From the NCBI GenBank assembly GCA_016703425.1, contig JADJCA010000008.1:62001-126000 (forward strand): DNA of 64,000 nt, written 5' to 3'. The translations under genes were made by a program, and so were the position numbers. Below are positions 8,840-17,910 of this stretch, piece after piece (positions within the stretch are counted from its first letter, which is position 1; every line of letters starts with the position of its first letter). Source of the stretch: Myxococcales bacterium. GTDB taxonomy: Bacteria; Myxococcota_A; Polyangia; Polyangiales; Polyangiaceae. The notes under the pieces were generated by a model that was not told where the DNA came from, searched no databases, and was given only the letters and a program-made list of their open reading frames with translations.

Positions 8840-9856
8840 ATGAAGCCCGCCTCAACACCATCGCCCATTGGCGTCGCGCTCGCCTTCGCGCTTGGGACCT
8901 TCGCGTGCAGCGCCGCCCCCGCGGAGGACGCGACGGAAGACTCGGCGCTCGTCGCCGAAGGCAATGCCGTCAAGCCGACGCCGCGCGCCGTCGTGAAGGT
9001 GCTGTGGCGCGACGGGGTCACCAACGACTGGCTCGCAAAAGAGCCGTCGTCGCTCGATGGCGCGCCCATCGGCACCGCCTTGCCGCGCGTCCGTGAGGTC
9101 TACGCGCGGCTCTTCGCGCGACTTGCCACCTCGAAGTCTCCCCCGTCGGTGGTGCTGGTCAACGTCGCGCGAACCGCTGACCAAGAGCGCCACGCGACCG
9201 ACGCCGCCCTCGCCAAGGCGATGTCATCGGCCCCCTTTCCCTTCGTGCTGCCGGTGCTGCCCGACAAGGCGCCCGACGCACTCCTCTACGGCATCCCGCA
9301 GGTCAACGTGGGGCATGACCGCGCGTTCTTTCAGTGCCTCGAAATCCTCACTCCAGACGGTTCGACGACCTGTCAGCGTGGTGCGAAGGTCACGCCTCTC
9401 GGACCGCTCGCGTTCCCGGCCGACGCTTCCGGTGCCGCCACGGTGCCGCCGGCGCCGTTCCCAAGCACCGTCGTGGCCGCAGCAGCGTTCCGCGCGGTCC
9501 GTCTCGGATCGCTCGACCTTTCGAAGCCCCTCGGTCGCGAGCGACTCGACGCGATGGCGGCGTCGCTCGCGCCGCTCATCGAGGAGACCGACGCCATCAC
9601 TTCGAGTGGCGCCAAGGGGTCGCACCGTTCGGGCGTAGTCGCGAGAGCGCTCGCCATGCCGAGCCCATTATCCTTCTCGCAAGTGCTCACGAGCGACGAG
9701 GTCCTCGAATCGCTCGGCGGGAGCGTCGTCATTGTGGGTGGTTCAGCCGATTCCGCCGACGACCAGTGGTTCGGCCCGAACCAACCAAAGGGCGGTTCAA
9801 CGCTCACCATGGCCGCCGATCTGCAGCGGATGCTGCAGATCGCTGTCAAAGACTGA
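8840..9856 (+). CDS. lipoprotein of unknown function
   Basis: A 338-residue precursor starting MKPAST, with a hydrophobic signal and lipobox TFAC (lipid Cys at about 24). An acidic stretch (AEDATEDSALVAEG) follows the cysteine, as in many lipoproteins of this window. The remainder looks like a globular alpha/beta domain with two cysteines near 175-185 (FFQCLEIL and TTCQRG) and a Gly/Ser-rich C-terminal part (SVVIVGGSADSADDQW). No family or active site is recognised. Start choice: this ATG is the only one that places a signal peptide at the N-terminus, although the frame is open further upstream. Confidence 0.8.
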   Translation: MKPASTPSPIGVALAFALGTFACSAAPAEDATEDSALVAEGNAVKPTPRAVVKVLWRDGVTNDWLAKEPSSLDGAPIGTALPRVREVYARLFARLATSKSPPSVVLVNVARTADQERHATDAALAKAMSSAPFPFVLPVLPDKAPDALLYGIPQVNVGHDRAFFQCLEILTPDGSTTCQRGAKVTPLGPLAFPADASGAATVPPAPFPSTVVAAAAFRAVRLGSLDLSKPLGRERLDAMAASLAPLIEETDAITSSGAKGSHRSGVVARALAMPSPLSFSQVLTSDEVLESLGGSVVIVGGSADSADDQWFGPNQPKGGSTLTMAADLQRMLQIAVKD

Positions 9857-9907
9857 TCCAACCAACAGACGAGAGAGCCGGGGTCACCCGCGCTCCGCGT
9901 CCGCGCC

Positions 9908-10603
9908 TCACCGCTTCGCGTCGACAGCCATTCCCACTCCTTCTGAGAAGAACGCTCGCCAACGCGGGAAGACCCTGTCGTAGAGCTTCAGGCGCTTCTC
10001 CTCACGAGCCATTCGCTCCTTGTCGCTGACCTTCTTTGCCGACGGGCCCTGTGGTTCAGGCGGAGACGCCGGCCAACTCAGGATGTCCCCGCACTCGAAG
10101 CAGAGGTTGATGCTCGCCACAGGCGTATCGCCGTCGAAGAGCACGACGGCGTGGCGCGGGAACGGACACTTCGACACCAAGAGCTCGCCCTCCGACGCCG
10201 CGAGCAACGACACGGCTTCCTTGCCCTGCGCGACGGTGACGGCCCTGCGCTCGACCACGTGAGGACTCCACCCGCGGTCGTCGTAGGCGTGAAGGGGCAC
10301 GTCGGGGCGCATCGCAAAGACGTTGAACGACACCGCCTCGGCCCGCGACCACGCGTGGAACGGCCACACGCTTCCGGTGCGCGAGACGGCAGCGGGCGGC
10401 GACGCCGGGCCACCATCGGCCGGCCCACGGGCACCACTCCGCACGACCGAGCCGGCATCAACTCCCAGCTCAACGGGCGACGCCGTGGCGACGGGCGCCG
10501 TTGACTCGGGCGTCGGCGGACGCATCGACTTCGACGCATCGACGGCGCCACACGCAAGCAAGAAGGACGCTGCGACGGCTACGGGCGAGCGGACATGAAG
10601 CAT
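9908..10603 (-). CDS. lipoprotein with a CFECGD motif
   Basis: The 231-residue product begins MLHVRSPVAVAASFLLACG, a lipoprotein signal with Cys at 18. A long Pro/Ala/Ser/Gly-rich linker (about 25-75) leads to a globular domain. Its most distinctive segment is VASINLCFECGDILSWP (about 163-179); the CxxC could bind metal or form a disulfide in the periplasm. A Lys/Arg-rich helix follows near the C-terminus (ERMAREEKRLK). It points away from the 10766 gene, with 162 bp between them for two promoters. I do not recognise a named family, and function is unknown. Confidence 0.78.
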   Translation of the reverse strand: MLHVRSPVAVAASFLLACGAVDASKSMRPPTPESTAPVATASPVELGVDAGSVVRSGARGPADGGPASPPAAVSRTGSVWPFHAWSRAEAVSFNVFAMRPDVPLHAYDDRGWSPHVVERRAVTVAQGKEAVSLLAASEGELLVSKCPFPRHAVVLFDGDTPVASINLCFECGDILSWPASPPEPQGPSAKKVSDKERMAREEKRLKLYDRVFPRWRAFFSEGVGMAVDAKR

Positions 10604-10765
10604 CCCGGGAAGGTAACGCGTGCGACGGCGCGCTGGCGCCTTCGACGCGGAATTGGCCGCGGATCGCGCGTCTAAGACTGCGTTTTTGGGGCATATACGC
10701 GCGCTTCACGGAAACAATTCGGCGGCCGAATAGCGCGCCATGCGTGGTGTGCCATAGGTCGCGTC

Positions 10766-11392
10766 ATGTCGTTCCGATACGCCTACGTGCCCGTCGCGTT
10801 CGTCGCTCTCGCCTTGGCCGCATGTTCGTCGGCGGAGGACTCGGGAGGCGAGGGCGAGAGCGCCGACGAGCTTCGACGAGGGCAGACGTCGCTCAGGATT
10901 CCGCTCCTCGACGGGCGAGGAGAGCTCCTGAGCTCTCACAACGCGGCGCTCGCGAGCAAAGGTCTCGCGCCCATCACGGCGGACTTCATCGAGTTCGACT
11001 CATCGCGTCCGGAGACGGGCCTCGCCAAGTGGTGGGCCGCCAGCGCCATCGTCGACGACGCTCAAGTGAAGGGACTCGACCTTGAGATGCGCTCGCTCGG
11101 CGAGCCCCATGAATACGTTCGCCACGACGCCAAGGGCATGTGCTGGAAAGGCCAAGCCAAGAAGGCCGTCGAGCTGGTCTCCCGCCTCAGCGACTCAGTC
11201 TTCTCCGACCAGCTCACGGTGCACGGTTGGCGATACAAGACCCAGAAGGAGCTGGCTGACAACGTTGACGACTCGGCGATGCCCACCATCTGGAACCAGT
11301 GGCGTGGCACCGGCGAAGCCATCTTGATGATCACCGCGTCGAGCGACGACGGCGGTGAGACCAACGTCGGCCTCATCCCTAAGTGCCGCTGA
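10766..11392 (+). CDS. lipoprotein of unknown function
   Basis: A 208-residue lipoprotein precursor: MSFRYAYVPVAFVALALAAC, lipid Cys at 20, then an acidic SSAEDSGGEGESADEL tether. The mature domain has regular alpha/beta character (ADFIEFDSS, GLAKWWAAS, VHGWRYKTQKEL) and a late Cys pair (about 126 and 207) that could form a disulfide. No catalytic motif or recognised family. Codon use is normal for the window. Probably a single-gene transcript, with its promoter in the 162-bp gap shared with the divergent 9908-10603 gene; that gap includes a T-rich patch at 10683-10687, unusual for this DNA. Confidence 0.78.
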   Translation: MSFRYAYVPVAFVALALAACSSAEDSGGEGESADELRRGQTSLRIPLLDGRGELLSSHNAALASKGLAPITADFIEFDSSRPETGLAKWWAASAIVDDAQVKGLDLEMRSLGEPHEYVRHDAKGMCWKGQAKKAVELVSRLSDSVFSDQLTVHGWRYKTQKELADNVDDSAMPTIWNQWRGTGEAILMITASSDDGGETNVGLIPKCR

Positions 11393-11508
11393 CGCGCGGC
11401 GCCACGGACATCCCCAGGTTGCCGTGAAGCAACGGTGCCGGAGCGCGCGCGGCGGCCCCTGATCGACCTCTTACCCCGCCCGAGGCCCCTGCTAGGCTCG
11501 GACGTACC

Positions 11509-13239
11509 GTGTCCTTCTCGCGCTCTGCACGGGCGATGCTCGTCGCCTCCTTCGCCATGCTCCTGGCATGCGGGCAGCCGGACGCGCCGCTTCGCACCGA
11601 GTTTGGGCAGCAGGCCATCGTCGGTGGCATCGCCGCACCAGATGAAACGGCCATCGTGCTCATCGTCTACGACGATGACACGACGTCGTTCTGCTCCGCC
11701 GTTGTCATCGCGCCCAACCTGCTCATGACGGCGCGTCACTGCGTGACCGACGTTGGCTCAGGCATCCGAACGTCTTGCGCGGGCGCAGTCACCACTTCGT
11801 CGCCACCTTACTTTGACGAGATGCGTCCCTTCCGCATCGGCGTGGTTACGGATGGCTCGGCATTGGCGAACGCGCGGGTCAAACCCGCCACGCGTGGCCG
11901 CCGGGTGTTTCACCCGGCCTCGAACGACCGCTGCAGCCCCGACGTGGCCCTCGTCGAGCTAGAGGCCCCGCTCTCCGTACCGGCGGTTCGGCTCGAACTC
12001 GCGACGCGGCCGAACGTTGGGCAATCCGTGAGTGTGGTCGGGTACGGCTCCGCAAACGGCCGCTCTGTAACCCCGCCGACGCGTCGCAAACGAGATGTGA
12101 TCGTCCGCGCCTACCCAGCGTCGGGAATCGGGACCGCGACCACTGGCGTGTGCGATGGCGACAGCGGAGGGGGTATCCTCGCCGCGGACGGCACGCTCGT
12201 CGGCATCACCTTCGCTGGCGTGGCGGAAGCCTCGAATTGCAACGGGGATACGGGATTCGTTCCCTTGCCGGATGTCGCCGATCTGGTGCGGTTCGCGCTG
12301 CAGGAGACGGGAAACGTCGCAGACGCTCCGGCCGGAGCGCCGGAGGGCGGCGCCCCGCCGCAGCCCGCGCCTCCCACGGACGCTGGCTCCGGCTGTTCGT
12401 TAGCGCCCCCCAACGAGCCTCGCGGTTCACTCGCGCTGCTGGCCCTCGCGGCGCTCTTCGGTCTGGCGCGGCGCCGGCGGGACGCTTGCGCCGCGATCGC
12501 GACGTGCTCGGTCGCGAGCGGGCTTCTGGTGGCGGCGTGCAGCGCGAGCGACAACGTCGAGCCGACGGGCGTCGACGCGGGACCGGACGGAGCACCGGCC
12601 CCCGCCAGACCGGACGGGTCGCTCGTCGCCGACGTGTATGTGTCCGGCGCGGTGGGCGACAAGTGCACGCCCATCAACGTCCCGATGGACGTCTTCCCTG
12701 CTTCGCGTCCGCTGTTGCGCTCCCCCGACGCATGCTCCGCGGCAGACATCGCCGCCTTCGCCAAGGCCTGCGCCTCGTTTGCGGTTCCCTGGAACGACGC
12801 CTGCTTTACCTTCGTCGAGGGGCACACGGACTGCGCCGCCTGCACCCATGCGGCCGCGTTTGGCGCGGCGTGGGGACCCATCCTCAATGTCTCGTGGCAG
12901 GTCTGGGTTCCCAACGTCGGCGCAGCACTGCTCCGAAAAGGCGTGTCTGCTTCGTGTGCCGCGGCGACCACGCGCGAAACCGTTTGCGCAAACGCCGCTT
13001 GCACCTGCGGCGGACAGGCGAGCCCTCAGACCGAATGTCAAGGCGAGGCCCTCAAGACAACGTGCAAGACCCTTGTCGCCGAGACCGCGGCAGCGTGCAC
13101 CGACGTGGAGCGGGCGACGACCGTGAGCGTGAAAAGGAACTGGGCCGCGGAACTTGCGGGACTCGCGACCGCGGCCTGCGGTGCAGAGGTCGACGGCGGT
13201 GCGGCTGACGCCGCACCCACTGACGCCGGAGGCCAGTAA
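11509..13239 (+). CDS. trypsin-like serine protease with MYXO-CTERM-like tail, fused to a Cys-rich lipoprotein-like module
   Basis: A single 576-residue frame with two parts. Residues 1-21 are a lipoprotein-type signal (MLLAC). An S1 protease follows: IVGG at 37-40, His77 in TARHC, Asp145 in PDVALVE and Ser219 in CDGDSGGG, so the triad is intact and the zymogen-like IVGG is present. Residues 296-324 (GCSL..., a hydrophobic stretch, then LARRRR) resemble the MYXO-CTERM surface-sorting tail and should be the natural end. Instead the frame continues straight into a hydrophobic segment with a second lipobox (GLLVAAC, Cys344), a Pro/Asp-rich linker and a domain with about 15 cysteines (DACFTF, DCAACTHA, NAACTCGG). 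No start codon lies between the two parts in this frame. It may be a lost stop codon joining two genes, or a true fusion. The GTG start at 11509 could also be the ATG at 11536. Confidence 0.85.
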   Translation: MSFSRSARAMLVASFAMLLACGQPDAPLRTEFGQQAIVGGIAAPDETAIVLIVYDDDTTSFCSAVVIAPNLLMTARHCVTDVGSGIRTSCAGAVTTSSPPYFDEMRPFRIGVVTDGSALANARVKPATRGRRVFHPASNDRCSPDVALVELEAPLSVPAVRLELATRPNVGQSVSVVGYGSANGRSVTPPTRRKRDVIVRAYPASGIGTATTGVCDGDSGGGILAADGTLVGITFAGVAEASNCNGDTGFVPLPDVADLVRFALQETGNVADAPAGAPEGGAPPQPAPPTDAGSGCSLAPPNEPRGSLALLALAALFGLARRRRDACAAIATCSVASGLLVAACSASDNVEPTGVDAGPDGAPAPARPDGSLVADVYVSGAVGDKCTPINVPMDVFPASRPLLRSPDACSAADIAAFAKACASFAVPWNDACFTFVEGHTDCAACTHAAAFGAAWGPILNVSWQVWVPNVGAALLRKGVSASCAAATTRETVCANAACTCGGQASPQTECQGEALKTTCKTLVAETAAACTDVERATTVSVKRNWAAELAGLATAACGAEVDGGAADAAPTDAGGQ

Positions 13240-13268
13240 CCCCCGGCAGCACCGTCAACGCTTTCTGT

Positions 13269-14399
13269 TTAAGGCGCCGCGGAAGGACGAGACGCGTTGC
13301 CGTTGACCTCTAGACCGACGAGCTCGAGCTCGATGTAGGCGAAGCCTCCGGAAGGCGTCTCCCAACGAGCCTCCCCCGCGGACATCACGCGGCGCGGGCC
13401 GATGGCGCGATACCCGCGCACCGGCGTCGTCCAGCGCCTTTGCGTGAACGTCTTTCCGTCGCTCGAAGCGGCCAGTCGGTCGTCCGAGACGAAGTCGACG
13501 AGATCGAAGGCCGCGTCGAACACGAGCTCGGCGGCGATTGTCTCCGTGCCGCGCGTGTAACGGGCACGGGCGCGGTGGTCGTCGATGGCTTCCCACACAA
13601 TGGTGCGATCCGTGAGACGCGACGGCGCGAGGAAGCAGAGATCGTTGAAGAGGGTTACGGTCTCACCGCGATTCATCGCTGGGCCCTTCGCGTCGACGAG
13701 CTGCACGAGCGACAGTAGGCGAACCCTAAACGTCGCCGCCTCGCCAACGAACCGATGAAAGACATCGACGGGCAGGTGCTTCATCGTCGCGTCCATGAAG
13801 AAGAGGCGCGACGGCAGCGGCGAGTCGTAGACGTTGACCTGCTCGGCGCGAAACGGCATCCAAGGCTCCGTCTCGCCGCCCCGGATGCGGCCTCGCCACG
13901 AGGCGCGAAAGTCCGCGACCTGAGGCTGGCCAACGGCCCCCGATCGCCTCACGTAGTTTCGTACCGGCTCGGGTAGCAGGCGCAGGTCGTCGTCGACAAC
14001 CGTGACCGGCGCCGGAGCTCGCGCGAGCGCTGCGCTGCATTCGCGACGGTACGCGGCGCGCATGCTCCACGGCCCCTGCGACGCGAAGCTCCAAATCGCC
14101 GCGAAGAGAATCACCACGTTCGCCGCCGTGCCGAACTTCGCATCGCGCCACGCCGAGGCGATCACGACCTCGGAGACGACGGCGGCGAGGGCGCCCACGA
14201 CCCAGAACTCGCGGGGCGCGACGACGAACGCCGCCGCGGACGCAAGCACGAGGAGGGCCGCCGTCAACCAGAGGAGCCCAGCGCCCTTGGAAATCGGCTG
14301 GGTTAGCTGCGGCAGCGCGGCGAACGAGAAGGCCTTGGCGACGCCCAGCAGGTGGACGAGTCCGTGAAGGACGATGAACGCTACGAGGAGCCAACGCAT
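13269..14399 (-). CDS. DUF6544/DUF6920-like membrane protein
   Basis: Starting at the ATG at 14399 (AAGG 6 bases upstream) the product has 376 residues. About four membrane helices occupy residues 2-115 (LLVAFIVLHGLVHLLG; a second from about 42; two more from 65 to 115). The large soluble C-terminal domain begins near LLPEPVRNYVRRSG and has the pattern I associate with DUF6544/DUF6920 proteins: a Trp/Phe/Ala/Gln segment (PWMPFRAEQ), RLFFMDATM, and LNDLCFLAPS. These families have no known activity. The gene is divergent from the small 14559 gene and convergent with the protease. Family assignment is from memory of motif order and should be treated as likely rather than certain. Confidence 0.75.
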   Translation of the reverse strand: MRWLLVAFIVLHGLVHLLGVAKAFSFAALPQLTQPISKGAGLLWLTAALLVLASAAAFVVAPREFWVVGALAAVVSEVVIASAWRDAKFGTAANVVILFAAIWSFASQGPWSMRAAYRRECSAALARAPAPVTVVDDDLRLLPEPVRNYVRRSGAVGQPQVADFRASWRGRIRGGETEPWMPFRAEQVNVYDSPLPSRLFFMDATMKHLPVDVFHRFVGEAATFRVRLLSLVQLVDAKGPAMNRGETVTLFNDLCFLAPSRLTDRTIVWEAIDDHRARARYTRGTETIAAELVFDAAFDLVDFVSDDRLAASSDGKTFTQRRWTTPVRGYRAIGPRRVMSAGEARWETPSGGFAYIELELVGLEVNGNASRPSAAP

Positions 14400-14558
14400 G
14401 GGCGCCTTGCGATGTGCACGAACGGTGCCGACGGCTTGGCGCCGAACCGCCCCGGCCCGCGAGGCTGCTGCGCGCAGGGACCGCGCCATGACGAAGGCGC
14501 TGCGCGATCACCGCGGTCGTGCGAGCACCAAGTGGCGACAAGCGCTAGGGTTTGGCGC

Positions 14559-14789
14559 ATGAGTGTTGAAGACATCGCCCGAGCGAAGGGCGCGCTCGAG
14601 GAAGGGCAGTTTCGCGTCGTCGTGTTCGAAGCCGACGGGCGCACCACGGTTCGCGACTTCGCATCGTGCAAGCTCGCAACGCAATACGCCGACGACGTCG
14701 CCTCGGAGGGAGAGCCCGCCAGCGCAACGGTCTTTGACGCTCACTTCCGCTGCGTACGGGGAGGCAGACACTTCGGCGCCTCGAAGTAG
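14559..14789 (+). CDS. small conserved-type hypothetical protein
   Basis: A 76-residue soluble protein from the ATG at 14559. It has a helical N-terminus (EDIARAKGALEEG), a beta hairpin (FRVVVFEADGRTTVRDF), another helix (CKLATQYADDVASE) and a closing strand with a second Cys. No signal peptide or membrane segment. The alternating hydrophobic pattern and normal codon use favour a real gene; I recognise no family. It lies alone, divergent from the DUF6544-like gene, with a 46-bp gap to the convergent DUF3817 gene. Confidence 0.68.
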   Translation: MSVEDIARAKGALEEGQFRVVVFEADGRTTVRDFASCKLATQYADDVASEGEPASATVFDAHFRCVRGGRHFGASK

Positions 14790-14835
14790 ATCGAGTCCGC
14801 ATCGCCCGCGGCGGCGGAGTTGCGCCATCGCTCGG

Positions 14836-15156
14836 CTATTCGTTCCATCCGTTGCCGGCGCGACGAAGCCGAGCCTCGAAGACGAAGGTACCGAAGGGCA
14901 GGAGGCCGGCGACGAAGCCCCAGGCGGCACGCGCCTTGGGCCAACCGCGCGAGGCCGCGTCGATGAGCATCCACGAGTAGGCGACGAAGAGGAGCCCGTG
15001 GCACATGCCGATCACGCGCACCGCGAGCGGCATCCCGGCGAAGTACTTGAGCGGCATCGCCACACCCAAGAGCAGCACGAACGACGCGCCCTCCGCTCTC
15101 GCAACCAACCGAAACCACCGAAGCCACGACGCTGAGAGATCTTCCACGAGCAGCAC
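14836..15156 (-). CDS. DUF3817 integral membrane protein
   Basis: The 106-residue product matches the DUF3817 pattern: RLVARAEGASFVLLLG, then MPLKYFAGMPLAVRVIG and the HGLLFVAYS segment. About three membrane helices are visible (near 20-35, 45-65 and 80-95). DUF3817 proteins are short inner-membrane proteins of unknown role, often about 100 residues long, so the length is normal. It is convergent with the 14559 gene and may be transcribed after the 15205-16278 lipoprotein gene, which ends upstream on the same strand 48 bp away. Confidence 0.85.
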   Translation of the reverse strand: MLLVEDLSASWLRWFRLVARAEGASFVLLLGVAMPLKYFAGMPLAVRVIGMCHGLLFVAYSWMLIDAASRGWPKARAAWGFVAGLLPFGTFVFEARLRRAGNGWNE

Positions 15157-15204
15157 CTTAGCGGGTCCGGTCGTGTCTCGCTGACGTAGCGCGCCCCGGG
15201 ACGA

Positions 15205-16278
15205 CTACCACGCCTTGACAATGACCGTCTGCGTCTCGGTGCGACCACCGGGAACGGTTGTCGTTCGAATGCCGCCCGTTAGGCTGGCGCAGCGCGCGCC
15301 GAGGACGCCCGAGAAGCGTGGCGTTGTCTTGTCGAACGTGCCCGTGAGTTGGCTATCGCACTGGTCGCTGTCGATCGCCGTCGCGCCGCGACGGACCACC
15401 GTGGCGCGCTGCCAGTCATCGCACCGCACACGGCCCTGAGAGACGCTGCAAACCGTCGTCGCCGTGCAGTCCTCCGTGACCCGCAGACCACCTTGATGGA
15501 ACGTGCCGAAGGGACCGTCGTTGTCGACGAGCAAGAGCGCCTCGGTGCTGCTGCCGGGCGCGTATCCGACCACAAGCTTGTTGCCGTTGCGGCTCTCCCG
15601 GCCGAGTTCGCGCCAGGGGGAGCACTGCGTACCTTTGCAGTCTCGCTCGAGCGTGACGCGGTCGAAGGCGCCGTGATCGCCACGTAGCGGGGCACCGGCA
15701 TTGGCGACGCAGGAGGTCGTGTCGAGCGCGGACGCGACGGAGCGCACCACCACGTCGAAGACGCTCACGCCGAGGATCCCGATGGTGAGGGTGGAATCGG
15801 TAAGTTTGTGGCGCAGCCTCGCGTCCTTGGTCGTCGCGTCGGCGTCGTCGTTCGACGCGAGCACGGGCCGGGTGAGGCGCTCGTAGCAGTGCTTGCGGAG
15901 AACGTCGTGGGAGACCTCCCGGCACTTCGCCAGCTCCACGGGGTCGACGGAGCCGAGCACGACCACCGCGGGGTTGGCGGTGGGCCCGCGGCCCGAGACG
16001 ACGATGTCGACCTCGTCGCCGAGGGTCGCCGAGAGCGTCAGCGTGGTGACCGACACGCCGTACTGAATCGGCCGGTAGACCTTCGTCTGCTGCTGGTTGT
16101 AGCGGAGGGTGCCCGCCGACCCGAGCTGAGCCGAGCGAAATGAGGTTGGAATGGTCACCGGCGATGCTGGATTCGTGGCGAGTGCGCCTTCGCTCTCATC
16201 GCCATCGCCGGAGGAAGCCGGGGGCGATGCACAGGCGCCAACAAAAGCGATGACCAACGGCAAGCTAAGGGTCTTCAT
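15205..16278 (-). CDS. lipoprotein of unknown function
   Basis: A 357-residue precursor: MKTLSLPLVIAFVGAC with lipid Cys at 16, then an acidic GDGDESEGAL tether. The mature part is beta-rich, with repeated Val/Thr/Leu strands (GVSVTTLTLSATLGDEVDI) and about ten cysteines arranged in likely disulfide pairs (TSCVANAG, DCKGTQCSPW, DCTATTVCSV, ARCASL). The early region resembles the pre-peptidase/jelly-roll type strands seen in other secreted proteins, but no named domain is certain. The gap of 249 bp upstream contains a perfect inverted repeat (16335-16362) that may be regulatory. Confidence 0.8.
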   Translation of the reverse strand: MKTLSLPLVIAFVGACASPPASSGDGDESEGALATNPASPVTIPTSFRSAQLGSAGTLRYNQQQTKVYRPIQYGVSVTTLTLSATLGDEVDIVVSGRGPTANPAVVVLGSVDPVELAKCREVSHDVLRKHCYERLTRPVLASNDDADATTKDARLRHKLTDSTLTIGILGVSVFDVVVRSVASALDTTSCVANAGAPLRGDHGAFDRVTLERDCKGTQCSPWRELGRESRNGNKLVVGYAPGSSTEALLLVDNDGPFGTFHQGGLRVTEDCTATTVCSVSQGRVRCDDWQRATVVRRGATAIDSDQCDSQLTGTFDKTTPRFSGVLGARCASLTGGIRTTTVPGGRTETQTVIVKAW

Positions 16279-16334
16279 GCCGACGGCGAAGCGAGGACCG
16301 TGCCATCCGTCGCGAGCCGGCGCGCGTGTTGCGG

Positions 16335-16362
16335 CCCGCGACTTTTGCCGTCACGTCGCGGG
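16335..16362. repeat. 8-bp inverted repeat upstream of the 15205-16278 lipoprotein gene
   Basis: CCCGCGAC and GTCGCGGG are perfect inverted copies separated by 12 bases. The element lies 57-84 bp upstream of the lipoprotein ATG, where an operator would be expected. There is no T-run on either strand, so a terminator for the regulator gene is less likely; its stop is also at the far side of that gene. Confidence 0.45.
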
Positions 16363-16527
16363 TATCGGCGCATCTCGGACGCTCCACACGACGTGAATCG
16401 AGGCGCCTGCGCAAACCGCGATCTCAAAGGACGCGGATGGTGACCTCAGGCGCTGGCGACCCCACCCGAGAGAACCTCACGACCCTCGCGACGGGTCCAC
16501 CACGAGCATCGCTCTTCGGAGGCCGGT

Positions 16528-17910
16528 TCAGCGACGCTGCGACTTGTCGCCTTCGCGGAGCCGCTTGAGCTTGTGGTAGAGCGTGCTGCGGGGAATGCCG
16601 AGGCTGAGCGCAGCCCGCTCGACGTGCCCGCCAGCGTCACGGAGCGCCGCCTCGATGTGCGCTCGCTCCATGTCGTCCAGCGTCTGACCCGCGAACGCGC
16701 GGGGCACGCGCGGCGCGTCCGTGGAGACATCGAAACGAACATCTTCGCCACGAATGGCTCGACCGCTAGCGAAGATGACCGCGCGCTCAAGGACGTTCTT
16801 GAGCTCGCGCACGTTGCCGGGCCAATCGTGCTCGAGAAGCTTTGCCTCGGCGTCGCTCGCCAATTCGAGCGTGGCGTCAGCGCCCAGGGTGGCCAAAAGC
16901 TCCCGAATGATGGCGGGCAGGTCCTCGCGTCGTTCGCGGAGCGGCGGCACCGAGAGCGTGACGGTGCTCAGCCGGTAGAAGAGATCAGCGCGAAAGAGGC
17001 CGTCTCGAACCGCTTGGCCGAGCTCATGTTGGGTCGCCGCCACGATGCGCACATCGACGGCTCGCTCGCGAACGTCGCCGACGCGACGGAAGCACTTGTC
17101 CTCGAGAACCTTGAGGAGCTTTGGCTGCACCGAGGGGTCGAGATCGCCGACTTCGTCGAGGAAGAGCGTCCCTCGGTGCGCGCTCTCCACGAGGCCAAGC
17201 TTGGCCAATTCGGCGCCCGTATGGGCTCCACGCTCGCGCCCGAAGAGCTCGCTTTCCACGAGCTCCCTGCTGAGGCCCGCGCAGTTGACCTCCACGAAGG
17301 GCTCCTTGCGGCGCGCCCCGTTTTGGTGGAGCCACCGGGCCAAGAGAGTCTTGCCGACACCGGTCTCGCCGACGATCAAGGCGGGGCGGTCGCTCGCTGC
17401 GACCCTCGCGGCAAGCTCGCTCAGCTCCCGCGCGGCGCGGCCGGTGCCGACGAACGGGGCCACCTGCGCCTTGAGCGTCGTCGTCGAGTGCTTTCGCGCG
17501 TCGCGCTCCGTTTCGACCATGCGACCGATGACGCCGAGCAACGTCGGCAGGTGCACAGGCTTCGTGAGCACGTCTGTGGCGCCCTCACGCATCGCGCGGA
17601 CCGCGAGCTCCACGGAGCCGTGGGCCGTGACGAGGACGAACGGTATCCGGGCGTTGGCCTCCTTGAGCTTCTCAAGAATGGTGAAAGCGTCGCCGTCGGG
17701 GAGGCGCCAGTCCAAGACCAGAGCTTCCGGATCGTTGCCCTCGAGGCAATAGGCGATGGCGTCGCCGCAGGATTCGACCTGGTGGACGGTGACACCTTGG
17801 GCCGCGAGATAGCGGCATATGCCGAAGCGGACGTTCGCGTCGTCCTCGACCACCAAGACCCGCGGCACCGGCTCGTCGCCGGCCACGCCAAGCGGAGTTC
17901 GCCCGACCAT
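16528..17910 (-). CDS. NtrC-family response regulator with altered GAFTGA loop
   Basis: A 460-residue regulator. The receiver domain (about 16-130) has the acidic pair Asp23/Asp24, phosphoacceptor Asp67 (LVLDWRLPDG) and Lys117 (LTKP). The AAA+ domain has Walker A GETGVGKT (181-188), Walker B TLFLDE (248-253), FRADLFYRL and WPGNVREL (about 363-370). A Fis-type HTH ends the protein (VERAALSLGIPRSTLYHKLKRL, about 430-452). The sigma54-contact loop reads GAHTGA at 228-233 instead of GAFTGA: the Phe that touches sigma54 is His. In studied activators this Phe is almost invariant, with Tyr the usual tolerated change. The start overlaps the kinase stop as TGATG, so the pair is translationally coupled. 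Confidence 0.95.
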   Translation of the reverse strand: MVGRTPLGVAGDEPVPRVLVVEDDANVRFGICRYLAAQGVTVHQVESCGDAIAYCLEGNDPEALVLDWRLPDGDAFTILEKLKEANARIPFVLVTAHGSVELAVRAMREGATDVLTKPVHLPTLLGVIGRMVETERDARKHSTTTLKAQVAPFVGTGRAARELSELAARVAASDRPALIVGETGVGKTLLARWLHQNGARRKEPFVEVNCAGLSRELVESELFGRERGAHTGAELAKLGLVESAHRGTLFLDEVGDLDPSVQPKLLKVLEDKCFRRVGDVRERAVDVRIVAATQHELGQAVRDGLFRADLFYRLSTVTLSVPPLRERREDLPAIIRELLATLGADATLELASDAEAKLLEHDWPGNVRELKNVLERAVIFASGRAIRGEDVRFDVSTDAPRVPRAFAGQTLDDMERAHIEAALRDAGGHVERAALSLGIPRSTLYHKLKRLREGDKSQRR

